Assembly (NCBI GenBank): GCA_028821125.1
Contig: JAPPHD010000140.1
Coordinates: 1-55,071 of the forward strand
DNA length: 55,071 nucleotides
Source of the DNA: Gammaproteobacteria bacterium
Lineage (GTDB): Bacteria > Pseudomonadota > Gammaproteobacteria > Pseudomonadales > Azotimanducaceae
Direction: 5' to 3'
Shown: piece by piece, positions 30,344 through 39,510 of the stretch
Layout: every line of letters begins with the position of its first letter
How positions within the stretch are numbered: the stretch's first letter is position 1
Notes under the pieces: model-generated
What the model was told of the DNA's origin: nothing
Databases searched by the model: none
Seen by the model: only the letters and a program-made list of their open reading frames with translations
Translations under genes and position numbers: made by a program

Positions 30344-30853
30344 AGGCCACTGAAAGAAGAAGCGATTGACGCAGGTTTGCGTGAGCCTTCAACTCGATAG
30401 GTCCGAGATACGGATCGGCGCGGGTGTTCGGCAGCGACAGGCGCGTACACCCAGACTGGCACGACCGCTACCGCATCATCCCGGTGATGATCGAATCCTT
30501 CGTCGAAACTCCGCGATTCACTATGCGCGCCAAGTTCCGTTCGGACGAAGTTCTCGGCGATGAAGCCCTTCCCGCCTGCGAAACGGAAGGTGTGAATTCT
30601 CGGCCCGGTTGTTCATCCGGCGTCCGTCTCGTCACCCCGGATCGCGGCCAGCGCCACCTTCGCCTTGAACTCGGCGGAGTACTGTCTCCTCTTTGCCATG
30701 TCGATTGCCTCCTGCGGCTAATCGACCACACCGTAGCGTGTTGTTCAAAAACCAGGGTCCACTTCTCAGAAAGACCCACCCGGCAATCCCGCTCTCATCC
30801 AGGGATTCAACGTTGTTTGCGCGTCAGCGTACCTGCCGTCAGGGCGAAACCTG
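30344..30853. other. Gene-free stretch with mobile-element debris
   Basis: About 510 bases without an intact gene. On the plus strand near 30,424-30,530 a frame reads DWHDRYRIIPVMIESFVETPRF, similar to the W-x2-RYG-x2-PVLIETFV block of DUF4338 (DruA-like) proteins, but the frame does not continue into the rest of that domain. On the minus strand 30,613-30,699 encodes an IS3 OrfA stub, listed separately. The remainder shows nothing recognisable. Confidence 0.5.
30613..30761 (-). mobile_element. Left-end remnant of an IS3-family insertion sequence with truncated orfA
   Basis: On the minus strand ATG 30,699 follows GCAGGAGG and encodes 28 residues starting MAKRRQYSAEFKAKVALAAI, the classic N-terminus of IS3-family OrfA, then hits a stop at 30,613-30,615. 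About 60 bases upstream TGGACCCTGGTTTTTGAACA looks like the terminal region of such an element. OrfB and the right end are absent, so the element is dead. Confidence 0.65.
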
Positions 30854-31870
30854 TTATTGCTGCAGTGCTTCTCTTACCCTGGGGAGTACCTGCCGGGCGA
30901 TGAGTTCGATGCGCCGGGATCCGGATTCGATGGGTTCGCCGGGAAACTGTGCCCAGAAGTGCATGTCCCGGATCTGTGGAAATGCTTTCAACTCCGACAG
31001 GATCTGTTCCACGGCCTGATCCGGGGTCCAGAACTGGTAGAAGCCGCCGGCCACCGCATCGGCGGGCGTATCGAACCGGGGCGCGCCGTCGCCGCCGCCG
31101 AAAGCACCCATCTCGAGGTAGCCCTGCATCTGGTGCAGCAGGTACGGGCCCAGTGCTTCGGCTTCCCGCTCCGGGTCTTCGGCGACGATTCCCCAGCATC
31201 CCGCAAAAATGTTGCCGCCATCGCCGGGCCTGTCCAGGGCTGCCAGCGCATTGACGAAATCCTCCTGCCCGATGCCGCCCGAGGAGAGAAAGCCGTCGCT
31301 GATACGGGCGGCCCGTTCGACTGCGGGGGGCGAGGTCGCGCCCATGAGTATCCTGATTGGCTGTTCCGGAGCGGGCAGCACAGGGATGTTCCCGACCTGG
31401 AAGCGCTTGCCCTGGAAGCTGACGGGCTCGCCCGACCAGGCCCGGCGAATGATGGCAATGGACTCTTCCATCAGGCTGGGACGGTTTCTGAGCGAGCGGC
31501 CGAAGGTGCGGTACTCCGCTTCAACGTAGCCCGCGCCCACGCCCAGATCGAACCGGCCGCCGCTGAGCAGGGAGAGTGTGGCCGCATCCTCGGCCACCCG
31601 TACCGGATGGTAGAGCGGCAGCAGGATCAGGTTGGTGCCGATACGCATGGTCCGGGTGCGGGCGCCGATGGCGCTGGCGACCACCAGGGGCGAGGGGCTG
31701 TAGCCGTCGTCGCAGAAGTGGTGCTCGGTGAGCCACACCGAATCGAAACCGAGCTGCTCGGCCCAGGCGATCTGCTCAAGCGATGCGCGGTAGAAGTCCT
31801 CGAACTGAAGACGCCGTGGCGCGGGATTGCGAAAGTCGTACCAGAGCCCGAAATTGACCTGAGCAGACAC
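30854..31870 (-). CDS. LLM-class flavin-dependent oxidoreductase
   Basis: Bacterial luciferase-like TIM-barrel protein. I chose GTG 31,870, preceded by a perfect AGGAGG eight bases upstream; the longer frame begins at a GTG that precedes that site. The product is 338 residues. LTEHHFCDDGYSPSPLVV (EHH motif), RIGTNLILLPLYHPVRVAED and GRFDLGVGAGYVEAEY are typical of the luciferase-like monooxygenase family, which uses FMNH2 or F420. As a monooxygenase or reductase it would fit a catabolic cluster. It is divergent to the SnoaL-BVMO operon across the duplicated promoter segment R2. Confidence 0.9.
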   Translation of the reverse strand: MSAQVNFGLWYDFRNPAPRRLQFEDFYRASLEQIAWAEQLGFDSVWLTEHHFCDDGYSPSPLVVASAIGARTRTMRIGTNLILLPLYHPVRVAEDAATLSLLSGGRFDLGVGAGYVEAEYRTFGRSLRNRPSLMEESIAIIRRAWSGEPVSFQGKRFQVGNIPVLPAPEQPIRILMGATSPPAVERAARISDGFLSSGGIGQEDFVNALAALDRPGDGGNIFAGCWGIVAEDPEREAEALGPYLLHQMQGYLEMGAFGGGDGAPRFDTPADAVAGGFYQFWTPDQAVEQILSELKAFPQIRDMHFWAQFPGEPIESGSRRIELIARQVLPRVREALQQ

Positions 31871-32033
31871 TTGCGGTTCCTCCTGGTGGTTGCGCACCGT
31901 GTGGCGCCGGAATTGATGGGAGCGCCAAACGCCTATATCGGAAAAGTCGACGCTCGTCTACCGGAGGCGCTTCTTCCTGCGCCGGATTCGCGACCCCTCA
32001 GGCGGGCACTCTGCCGTTACCGCACGCCCGTGC

Positions 32034-32137
32034 CAACGTCGGACTCTCTTGCGCAACCACGCACCCAACTATAAAGTGGACAAGTGTCTATTGGACTGAC
32101 TCTGTCGCCTGGCGACGAGGTTGGAATCGTCGTCGAT
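32034..32137. repeat. Duplicated divergent promoter segment, copy R2
   Basis: Second copy of the segment at 25,934-26,037, about 86% identical by eye and ungapped. It lies in the 307-base gap between the LLM gene (minus) and the SnoaL gene (plus). TTGCGC (32,049-32,054) and TATAAA (32,070-32,075) are 15 bases apart and may be a promoter reading to the right, with the operator immediately downstream. The rest of the 307-base gap shows nothing recognisable. Confidence 0.8.
32077..32090. promoter_or_regulatory. Palindromic operator (site R2)
   Basis: TGGACA-AG-TGTCTA, identical to site R1, one base after the TATAAA element. Expected to control the SnoaL-monooxygenase-SnoaL operon and perhaps the divergent LLM gene. 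Confidence 0.6.
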
Positions 32138-32177
32138 TTCACTCCGGCCATGCAGAGACCGGCAGGAACAAAGAAAC

Positions 32178-32579
32178 ATGCACGACAACCTTGCCCGGAT
32201 GCGGGCCTTTCTGGACAGGTTCCAGTCGGGCGACTGGGAAGGCGCCTGCACCGACTTCTGCCACCCGGATTTCGAGATCCGTGAACCGCCGGGCCTGCCC
32301 CAGAGCGGTTTGCACAGGGGACAACGTGCATCGATCGATGTGAGCAGCATCTACCGCGGCATCTGGGATGTGGAGATCGGCGAACAGTCGCTCTGGGCGG
32401 CCCGGGATGCCGACCTGGTCTTTTCCCGCTATGTCATGACGTGGACGAGCAAGGCGACGGGCAAGACCCTGACCCAGCCGGTGGTGGAACTCAACCGGTT
32501 CCGGGACGGCAAGCTGGCGGGCATGGAGGTGTTCATGTCGGATCCGATCGGCCTGATGGCGACGCTCAAGGAGGACTGA
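32178..32579 (+). CDS. SnoaL/NTF2-fold protein
   Basis: 133 residues from ATG 32,178; the longer frame starting at 32,121 lies within the promoter repeat and is rejected. The fold is indicated by the N-terminal helix (LARMRAFLDRFQSGDW), HPDFEIREPPGLPQ and the terminal strand VVELNRFRDGKLAGMEVF. It is less similar to the other two SnoaL proteins here than they are to each other. It starts the operon with the Baeyer-Villiger-type enzyme, so isomerisation or hydrolysis of its product is possible; no reaction can be proved. Confidence 0.85.
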   Translation: MHDNLARMRAFLDRFQSGDWEGACTDFCHPDFEIREPPGLPQSGLHRGQRASIDVSSIYRGIWDVEIGEQSLWAARDADLVFSRYVMTWTSKATGKTLTQPVVELNRFRDGKLAGMEVFMSDPIGLMATLKED

Positions 32580-32583
32580 GCCC

Positions 32584-34458
32584 ATGGATCCGGCCATCGA
32601 GTCACTGGTAGGCGAGTACGACTTCGATCCCGCCGAACTGGTGGCGATCTATGCTCAAGAGCGCGACAAGAGGCTGCGCCCCGACAAGAACGAACAGTAC
32701 CTGGAAGTCACCGGCGCGTACTCGAAGTTCCTGGACGATCCCTACGCCGAACCCGCCACCGAACGGGAACCGCTCCTCGATTCGGTGGAGGTGCTGGTGA
32801 TCGGAGGTGGCTTCGGTGGCGTGCTGGGTGCGGTGTACCTGCGCGAACAGGGGTTCGAGGATATCCGCATCGTCGAAAAGGCCGGCGACTTCGGCGGCTG
32901 CTGGTACTGGAACCGCTATCCCGGCATCCGTTGCGATACGGAAGCCTACGTATACATGCCGCTGCTCGAGAAAATGGGCTATGTGCCGACGGAGAAGTAC
33001 GCCAGGGGATCGGAGATCCACGACTACATCGTACGCATCGCCCGGCGCTACGGGCTTTACGACGACGCCTGTTTCCAGACCAGCGTCACCGGCATGCGCT
33101 GGGACGACGGAGAGGGCGCCTGGCAGGTGACCACCGACCGGGGCGACCGCATGCGCGCCCGTTTCGTGCTGATGGCCAACGGCCCCCTGGACCGGGCGAA
33201 GCTGCCGGGCATCCCCGGCATCGACCGGTTCGGGGGCCACATGTTCCATACCTCCCGCTGGGACTACGGCTACACCGGCGGCGACTTCGACGGCAATCTC
33301 ACCGGTCTTGAGGACAAGAAAGTCGCCGTCCTCGGAACCGGCGCTTCCGCCGTGCAATGCGTGCCGCTGATCGCCGAAACGGCACAGCACCTGTATGTGA
33401 TTCAGCGCACCCCGGCCGCCGTCGAACCCCGGAACAACCGCCCGACGGATCCTCAATGGCGCGCCGCGCTGGCCCCAGGCTGGCAGGAAGCGCGCAAGGA
33501 GAACTTCAACCGCTGGGTGACGGGCGATCCGTCCGGCGAAGACATGGTGGACGACGGCTGGACGGCCATCGGCCGCCTGCTCGACCCCACCGCCACCTGG
33601 GCCGCCCCGCTGGTCGGCCGGGCGCTGACGCCGGAAGAGGGCAAGTACATCAGCGACATCCTGGACGACAAGCAGATGAACGCCCTGCGGCAGTGGATCG
33701 ACGATGTGGTGGACGATCCCGAAACGGCGGCGAAGCTCAAGCCCTGGCACAGGCGCTGGTGCAAGCGGCCGCTGTTTCACGACGACTACTACGCCACATT
33801 CAACCGGCCCAACGTCACGTTGGTGGATACGGACGGCCGCGGCGTCGAGAAGATCACGGAAACCGGCATCGTCGCGGACGGCGTGGAATACGAAGTGGAC
33901 TGCCTCATCTTCGCGAGCGGGTTCGAGGTGGGCACCGCCTACCGCCGCCGGGCGGGATACGACCCGGTCGGGCGCGACGGCCGCAGGCTGAGCGAGCATT
34001 GGGCCAACGGCATGCGCACCTTCAAGGGGTTGCACATCCGCGACTTCCCCAACTGCTTCTATATCGGTTTCGGCCAGAACGCCAACGCGACCAATTTCTG
34101 TTTTATTCTCGATGAGCAGGCGCAGCACGTCGCCTATGTGCTGACCGAAATGCGCCGCCGCGGCGCGCGCCGGGTCGAGCCGACGCCCGAGGCGGTGGAT
34201 GCCTATGTGGAGGAAGTCAGCCCCCTGGCCATCAGCCAACTGGAATTCTGGGTCGATTGCACGCCGGGTTATTTCAACGGCGAGGGAGACCACGACGACC
34301 CCAACGGCTTTTTCGCCAACCTGCACCCGGCGGGCACGGTGGTGTTCTACGACCAACTGCGTGCCTGGCGGGCGGAGGGGAACCTGCGCGGCCTGGAACT
34401 CGATGGCCGCGAGTCGGACGGTGCCGCGGTGGCCAGCAACGATGCCGCCAGTGCCTGA
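32584..34458 (+). CDS. Baeyer-Villiger-type flavin monooxygenase
   Basis: 624-residue FAD/NADPH monooxygenase. An N-terminal extension of about 65 residues precedes the FAD Rossmann motif VIGGGFGG (residues 72-79). FGGHMFHTSRWD (216-227) satisfies the BVMO fingerprint F-x-G-x3-H-x3-W-D. A second Rossmann motif, VLGTGASAVQ (249-258), binds NADPH. The long N-terminus resembles cyclopentadecanone/steroid/acetone-monooxygenase-type BVMOs that act on bulky ketones. It would insert oxygen next to a ketone to make an ester or lactone, which the local hydrolases could open. It lies five bases after the SnoaL gene and 18 bases before the next one. Confidence 0.92.
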   Translation: MDPAIESLVGEYDFDPAELVAIYAQERDKRLRPDKNEQYLEVTGAYSKFLDDPYAEPATEREPLLDSVEVLVIGGGFGGVLGAVYLREQGFEDIRIVEKAGDFGGCWYWNRYPGIRCDTEAYVYMPLLEKMGYVPTEKYARGSEIHDYIVRIARRYGLYDDACFQTSVTGMRWDDGEGAWQVTTDRGDRMRARFVLMANGPLDRAKLPGIPGIDRFGGHMFHTSRWDYGYTGGDFDGNLTGLEDKKVAVLGTGASAVQCVPLIAETAQHLYVIQRTPAAVEPRNNRPTDPQWRAALAPGWQEARKENFNRWVTGDPSGEDMVDDGWTAIGRLLDPTATWAAPLVGRALTPEEGKYISDILDDKQMNALRQWIDDVVDDPETAAKLKPWHRRWCKRPLFHDDYYATFNRPNVTLVDTDGRGVEKITETGIVADGVEYEVDCLIFASGFEVGTAYRRRAGYDPVGRDGRRLSEHWANGMRTFKGLHIRDFPNCFYIGFGQNANATNFCFILDEQAQHVAYVLTEMRRRGARRVEPTPEAVDAYVEEVSPLAISQLEFWVDCTPGYFNGEGDHDDPNGFFANLHPAGTVVFYDQLRAWRAEGNLRGLELDGRESDGAAVASNDAASA

Positions 34459-34476
34459 CAACCCGAGGGAACGCCG

Positions 34477-34896
34477 ATGACCGGAACCCTGACCAATGCC
34501 GACGTGACACGCCGGGTAATCGAACTGGTGTCGGCCTTCCGGTTCGGCGAACTGGAACCGTATATACACGAAGACATCGTCATGGAAGCCCCGTACCAGG
34601 CCTTCCACGCCGGCCCCATGCGGCGGGGCCGGGCAAAGTTCATGGAGGGCATGTCGTTCGTCCCGAACGTGTTCAAGGCGTTCAAGCTGAACATCCACGA
34701 ACTCTACGACTGCCCGGAACAGGACGTGGTGGTCTTCGAACAGACCAGCATGGGCGTATTCGCCGGCAACGGCGCGACCTATCAGAACCGTTACATCATG
34801 GTGTTCGGATTCCGGGACGGGCAGATCGTGCTGTGGCGCGAGTTCTACAATCCGGAGATCATGAACGCGGGCATGCTGTTCATGCTCGACGGTTGA
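34477..34896 (+). CDS. SnoaL/NTF2-fold protein
   Basis: 139 residues, preceded by GAGGGAA. YIHEDIVMEAPYQAFHAG, NIHELYDC and ATYQNRYIMVFGFRDGQIVLWREFYNPE show the SnoaL-like fold and close relationship to the protein at 25,426-25,833. Third gene of the R2 operon after the monooxygenase. Its last 17 bases overlap the 3' end of the convergent AMP-dependent ligase gene. Function unknown; ketosteroid-isomerase-like chemistry is one option. Confidence 0.85.
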   Translation: MTGTLTNADVTRRVIELVSAFRFGELEPYIHEDIVMEAPYQAFHAGPMRRGRAKFMEGMSFVPNVFKAFKLNIHELYDCPEQDVVVFEQTSMGVFAGNGATYQNRYIMVFGFRDGQIVLWREFYNPEIMNAGMLFMLDG

Positions 34897-36637
34897 GCCG
34901 GCCCGACTCCAGCTCGGTTACAAGCTGCTCCCTGAGCCTGTATTTTTCGACCTTCATGGTCTGGGTGACCGGCAGTGCCTCGACGATGCGCACATGTCTC
35001 GGGCGCATGAATTTCGGCAGCGCGGTCCGTGCCCATTCACTGATTTCCCGCGCGCTCAGGGACGCGGTGCGCTCCGGCACGATGAAGGCGCCGATGTCGT
35101 CCTCGGAGCCTTCGCCCGCGGGAACGGCCACCACGGCGCAGTGGCTCACCCCCGGGTGGCCGTTGAGCAGCGTTTCCACCTGGGTAGCGGCGACGTTCTC
35201 GCCCCGCACCCGGATGAAACCCTGTTCGCGGTCCATGAAGTACAGGGCGCCATTGTCGTCGGCGGCGACGATGTCCGAAGAATGAAAACAGCCGTCCCGC
35301 AGCGACGCCGCGGTGGCGTCGGGCTTGTTCAGGTATCCCCTGAACAGGATGCCGGGCTGCACCGGCCGCATGGTGAGCCTGCCCGGCGTACCGGCCGGCG
35401 CCGGCTTGCCGTCCCGGTCTGTTACGACCGGTTCGTAGACGCCCGGCGTCCTGCCCATGAAACCGTCCGGCACCGGTTTCGAACCGTCGAGGATGGCGTG
35501 CTCGCCCGCCATCGCCCGGACGATGGCGCGGATCTCCTGTTTGTCGTAACCCTTCCAGAGATGTTTCGGGGTGCCCGGAGCATCGCCGAGTTCATCGATC
35601 AGTCCCGTGGCCCCGAGGCCGAGTTCCGTGGACCCGTAGCCGACGGCTATGAAGTCGAGGCCGAAACGGCGGGCCAGCGTATTGTGATTGGCGGGCAATG
35701 GCTGCACGTGGGCACGAATGATCGGGTTCTCCCGGTCGCCTGCACGCTCCGGCTGCTGCATCAGCCAGTCGTTCATCACATCGAGCAGCAGTGTGATGCT
35801 GGCGCCGCTCAGGCGAATGCGGCGCCAGAAATCGGCGGGGCTGAAGCGGTTCCAGACGGCGATGGAGGCGCCTGCCCAGGCAGCCCGCACCAGGTTCGCG
35901 TAGGCGCCGCCGATGTGGTAGAGCGGCAGATCGCAGTACAGCACATCGTCGCGGTGGGTCATGGTCGCGAGCGCCGTGCCGAAAGCCCGCAACCACCCGT
36001 GCGGGTGGATGACGCCCTTGGGATTTCCCGTGGTGCCGGAGGTATAGACGACGCTGCAGAGATCGTCGGTCTCGATTGCCGCCGTGGGCCTTGTCTCGCC
36101 GGCGGCTGTCAATTCCGAAAAGAGAGTCGACCGGAAGTCCCGGTGGGGCAGGGCCTGTTCGTACCGAGGGTCGAAGTCGGCCTCGTCCCTGGCCGGCGCG
36201 TGCACGATCACCCGGGGGATGCCGGTGGTCAGTCTGCCCCGGCAGTCGTTCAGAGCGGGCACGAGATGCCGGTCCGCGATCAGCACCGGGGGTGCGAGAT
36301 CGTCGATGACATAGGCGAGCAGGTCACCCACGAACCGGTAATTGATCGGGCAATACAGCGCACCCGTTTTCCAGGCTGCGAACATGCCGAGCGCGCAGAC
36401 CAGTCCGTTGGTGGACAGCACCGCCACCCGGTCTCCCCGCCCGATGCCGAGGGCGGCGAGCGAGTTGGCGACCCGGTTGGTGAGGAGATCGAACTCCCGG
36501 TAGGTGAACCGCCGCTCGTCTTCGCCGTAGAAAAAGAACGGCCGGTCGGGCTGCGTCCGCGCCCAGGCGTCGAAGCGGTGCAGAACGGTGGGTTCGTCCG
36601 TCAGCAACCGTTCGCGAACCAGTTCGCCTGCAATCAT
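34880..36637 (-). CDS. AMP-dependent acyl-CoA synthetase/ligase
   Basis: ANL-superfamily enzyme of 585 residues from ATG 36,637; the long upstream extension of the frame is antisense to an SDR gene and is spurious. YTSGTTGNPKGVIHPHG is the AMP-binding P-loop, GYGSTELGLG the A5-type motif, and RLTMRP...RGYLNKPDAT, DREQGFIRVRGENVAATQVE and QTMKVEKYRLR complete the core and C-terminal subdomain including the catalytic lysine (TMKVEKYRLR). It resembles FadD17/FadD3- or carnitine-CoA-ligase (CaiC)-like enzymes and probably activates a carboxylic acid released from the substrate. It is divergent from the SDR at 36,841. Confidence 0.9.
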   Translation of the reverse strand: MIAGELVRERLLTDEPTVLHRFDAWARTQPDRPFFFYGEDERRFTYREFDLLTNRVANSLAALGIGRGDRVAVLSTNGLVCALGMFAAWKTGALYCPINYRFVGDLLAYVIDDLAPPVLIADRHLVPALNDCRGRLTTGIPRVIVHAPARDEADFDPRYEQALPHRDFRSTLFSELTAAGETRPTAAIETDDLCSVVYTSGTTGNPKGVIHPHGWLRAFGTALATMTHRDDVLYCDLPLYHIGGAYANLVRAAWAGASIAVWNRFSPADFWRRIRLSGASITLLLDVMNDWLMQQPERAGDRENPIIRAHVQPLPANHNTLARRFGLDFIAVGYGSTELGLGATGLIDELGDAPGTPKHLWKGYDKQEIRAIVRAMAGEHAILDGSKPVPDGFMGRTPGVYEPVVTDRDGKPAPAGTPGRLTMRPVQPGILFRGYLNKPDATAASLRDGCFHSSDIVAADDNGALYFMDREQGFIRVRGENVAATQVETLLNGHPGVSHCAVVAVPAGEGSEDDIGAFIVPERTASLSAREISEWARTALPKFMRPRHVRIVEALPVTQTMKVEKYRLREQLVTELESGRLNRRA

Positions 36638-36840
36638 GATCGTCGTACCGGAAGGATCACTGGAATCATGCGCTCGGACGGCGTCTATTGCCGGCGCGAC
36701 CCGCGCACCCTTTGCGCGTCGAATGGGTCGCCTGCCGCCCTGAACCAAGTTAGCGGGGATGTCGTGGGAAAGCCAGCGCCTTGCGGCCGGCTTGCAGATC
36801 GCGCCGCCCCTGCAGGGTTGCGCCACGGGAGGAGTTGACC

Positions 36841-37704
36841 ATGTCTTTTTTTGACTTGTCGAACAAGGTTGCCGTGGTGACCGGCGCCACAAAGGGCATC
36901 GGCCGCGGGATTGTCGAACGGCTTGCCGAGCACGGCGCCAGCGTTGTGGTGTCGAGCCGCCGTCAGGCCGCTTGCGACGAAGTGGCGGCGGAACTCGACG
37001 AAGACTATGGGAAAAACTGTATGCGGATCGCGCACGGGGTCGCCTGCGATATCGAGCGCCTCGAGCAGATCGAGCGGCTCGCCGAGCGCTCGGCCGAACA
37101 CTTCGATGGCATCGACATTCTCGTGGCCAATGCCGCCGTACTGCCCTTCGTGGGCGCCTCGAGGGACACGCCCCCGGCACTCTTCGAGCGCATTCTGACC
37201 AAAAACCTGCACAACAGTTTTCGGCTCTGCCAGGCGGTTCGCCCCCACATGGCAAGGCGCGGCGGCGGCAGCATCGTGCTGATCGGTTCGCTGGCCGGGC
37301 TCGTTCCCTTTCCCACCCTGATGGCGTACTCCATCGCCAAAGCCGGGCTGGCTCACCTGGCGCGCTGCCTGGCGGACGAGTTTGCCCCGGACGGCATCAC
37401 CGTCAACTGCGTTTCGCCGGGGTCGATCCGCACCGCCTCCTCGGCCCGGTCGGGCGTGGACGACGACAACCGGCGGTCCGCAGCCGTTCCGCTGCAACGA
37501 GTCGGCGAACCGGACGACATCGCCGGCGCGGTGATCTACCTGGCTTCCGCTGCCGGCTCCTACGTCACCGGCGTCACCCTGCCCGTGGACGGCGGCCGGT
37601 CGCAACTGTCGCCGGCAGACCGAGGGGTACCCACCACACACCGCAGGCTCTGGGGCACGGACCTCAACGCTGCATCCGGGTCGGCCGACGAGAGTCTCGA
37701 ATGA
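36841..37704 (+). CDS. Short-chain dehydrogenase/reductase (SDR)
   Basis: 287 residues from ATG 36,841 with GGGAGG nine bases upstream. GATKGIG, ANAAVLP, LIGSLAGLVPF, YSIAK and SPGSIRT are the SDR landmarks, followed by VTGVTLPVDGGRS and an unusual 30-residue C-terminal tail. It resembles gluconate 5-dehydrogenase/HSD-like SDRs. The 200-base divergent gap with the ligase gene contains GGACGGCGTCTATTG at about 36,676-36,690, which looks like the shared operator with one base deleted. Confidence 0.87.
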   Translation: MSFFDLSNKVAVVTGATKGIGRGIVERLAEHGASVVVSSRRQAACDEVAAELDEDYGKNCMRIAHGVACDIERLEQIERLAERSAEHFDGIDILVANAAVLPFVGASRDTPPALFERILTKNLHNSFRLCQAVRPHMARRGGGSIVLIGSLAGLVPFPTLMAYSIAKAGLAHLARCLADEFAPDGITVNCVSPGSIRTASSARSGVDDDNRRSAAVPLQRVGEPDDIAGAVIYLASAAGSYVTGVTLPVDGGRSQLSPADRGVPTTHRRLWGTDLNAASGSADESLE

Positions 37705-37830
37705 ACCCGTTGCGTGCCGTGATTCCCGCGTGCCGCGCCACCCGGTGCTTTCACTACTCTTGTCAGCCTCGCTACGTTCATTCATGAACAGGTCCGGCTA
37801 GACTCGGTTGGATCCAGGAGGGGATAAGCA

Positions 37831-39510
37831 ATGCAAATGACCGATACGCCCGAAGCCCTGACCGCCAACGTGGAAATGCCCAGGGTGGTCGAAGACCCCG
37901 ACTCGGTGCCTTGGGCGGACGAGGCGGATCTCGTGGTCGTCGGCTTCGGCGGCGCCGGGGTGGTGGCGGCGCTCGAAGCGGTGCAATCCGGAGCGAGCGT
38001 GCTGGCCGTGGACCGCTTCACGGGTGGTGGCGCCACGGCACTGAGCGGCGGCGTCGTCTATGCGGGCGGTACGCGCCACCAGCGGGAAGCGGGCTTCGAC
38101 GATACCGCGGAGGAGATGTTCAAGTACCTGTCGTTCGAAGGCGTTCCGGTCCGGGACGATACTCTGCGGCGCTTCTGCGAATCGAGCAACGACAACATCG
38201 AATGGCTGGAACAGTTCGGCGTCCGCTTCGGCTCGACGTTCTACGGGGAGCGCATTGCCTATCCGCCGGACGGCTTCTTCCTCTATTACACCGGCATGGA
38301 GAAGTTCCGCGCCGAAGCCGCCCGGGTCGCCCCGCGGGGCCACCGGACGGTCGGCAAGGGGCCCACCGGACATCGGTACTTCGCCCCCCTGAAGGAGGCG
38401 GCGCTCGGCGGCGGGGTTCGCCTGATGCCCCATGCGCCGGTACGCCGCCTGATCGTGGACGGGAACGAACGTGTGGTCGGCGTGGAAATCCAGGCCATGC
38501 CCCGGGAGAAGCAGGGAGAGCACGAGGCCCTGTGCCGCCGCGTCAACCCGTACAAGATGGGCAATGGAGCAACCGCTGAACGGGCCATCGCCGAGTGCCG
38601 GGAATTCGAGCAGCGCCACGACGGCGACCGTCAGTCAATCCGTGCCCGCCGAGGCGTGGTGCTCGCGGCGGGCGGTTACAACTACAACTTGGAACTCTTC
38701 AGCCGCTACCGGCCGATCATCCGGGATGTCTATCGCGAGATCGTGCGCGGCGGATCGATGGGCTGTGACGGCAGCGGCATCGAACTCGGCACCACGGTCG
38801 GCGGCGCGCTCAGCCACATGGACCGGCTGTTCGTGACCAAGCCGGTCTCGCCGCCGGAATCCTTCGTTTTCGGGGTGCTCGTAAACGCCGAAGGAAAGCG
38901 CTACATCACGGAGGATGCCTACCTGGGCAATGTCGGCTGCATCACCTCCGAACAGAGCCGTCTCGGCATGGCCTGGCTGATTCTCGACCGCCGCCTGTTT
39001 CGCAAGGGCCTGAAGGAACTGCTCTGGCCGCCGAAGAACGCGCTGTCCTGGTACGGCATGCCGGCGCTCATCAACATTTTCGCGGGCGGAACCAAACGTG
39101 CCCGCACGATCGAGGCGCTGGCGGAGCGCTGTGACGTGGATGCGGCGGGGCTGCGCCGAACCATCGACGATTACAATCGATACGCGTCGCGGGGTGAAGA
39201 CCCCGAGCACGGCAAGCTGCCGGTGCATCTCGAGCCCCTCGACTCTCCGCCCTACGTTGCACTCAACATGTCGATGCGCAACAAATGGGCGTTCTCCGGC
39301 ACCATGCCCTACGGCGGACTGACCGTCGACGAAGACACCGGCGCCGTTACCCGCGAGGACGGCACGGTGATCGGCGGCCTCTACGCTGCCGGCCGCACCG
39401 CGGTGGGGGTCTGTTCGGAGAGCAACTTCAGCGGGCTGTCGATCGCCGATACGGTCTTCTCGGGTCGCCGCGCGGCGCGGGCCGCGTTGCGGCTCAACGA
39501 GCCCAATTGA
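37831..39510 (+). CDS. FAD-dependent dehydrogenase, KstD/fumarate-reductase-like
   Basis: 559-residue flavoprotein of the FAD_binding_2 family. After a 33-residue leader, LVVVGFGGAGVVAALEAVQSGASVLAVDR is the FAD Rossmann motif. FTGGGATALSGGVVYAGGT, VVLAAGGYNYN and the C-terminal GGLYAAGRTAVGVCSESNFSGLSIADTVFSGRRAA are typical of 3-ketosteroid-delta1-dehydrogenases and related flavoproteins. The C-terminal block deviates from canonical KstD, so the exact reaction is uncertain; introduction of a C=C next to a ketone is the leading idea. A stop codon and a DUF433 stub follow. Confidence 0.88.
   Translation: MQMTDTPEALTANVEMPRVVEDPDSVPWADEADLVVVGFGGAGVVAALEAVQSGASVLAVDRFTGGGATALSGGVVYAGGTRHQREAGFDDTAEEMFKYLSFEGVPVRDDTLRRFCESSNDNIEWLEQFGVRFGSTFYGERIAYPPDGFFLYYTGMEKFRAEAARVAPRGHRTVGKGPTGHRYFAPLKEAALGGGVRLMPHAPVRRLIVDGNERVVGVEIQAMPREKQGEHEALCRRVNPYKMGNGATAERAIAECREFEQRHDGDRQSIRARRGVVLAAGGYNYNLELFSRYRPIIRDVYREIVRGGSMGCDGSGIELGTTVGGALSHMDRLFVTKPVSPPESFVFGVLVNAEGKRYITEDAYLGNVGCITSEQSRLGMAWLILDRRLFRKGLKELLWPPKNALSWYGMPALINIFAGGTKRARTIEALAERCDVDAAGLRRTIDDYNRYASRGEDPEHGKLPVHLEPLDSPPYVALNMSMRNKWAFSGTMPYGGLTVDEDTGAVTREDGTVIGGLYAAGRTAVGVCSESNFSGLSIADTVFSGRRAARAALRLNEPN

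Noticed and set aside
34880-37255. 791-residue AMP ligase with a long N-terminal extension
   Set aside because: The extra 206 residues are antisense to a clear SDR gene and are low-complexity; the ligase fold begins at ATG 36,637.
37799-37812. TAGACT-CG-GTTGGA upstream of the FAD dehydrogenase as another operator
   Set aside because: Only the left half-site matches; the right arm does not, so it is not counted in the regulon.
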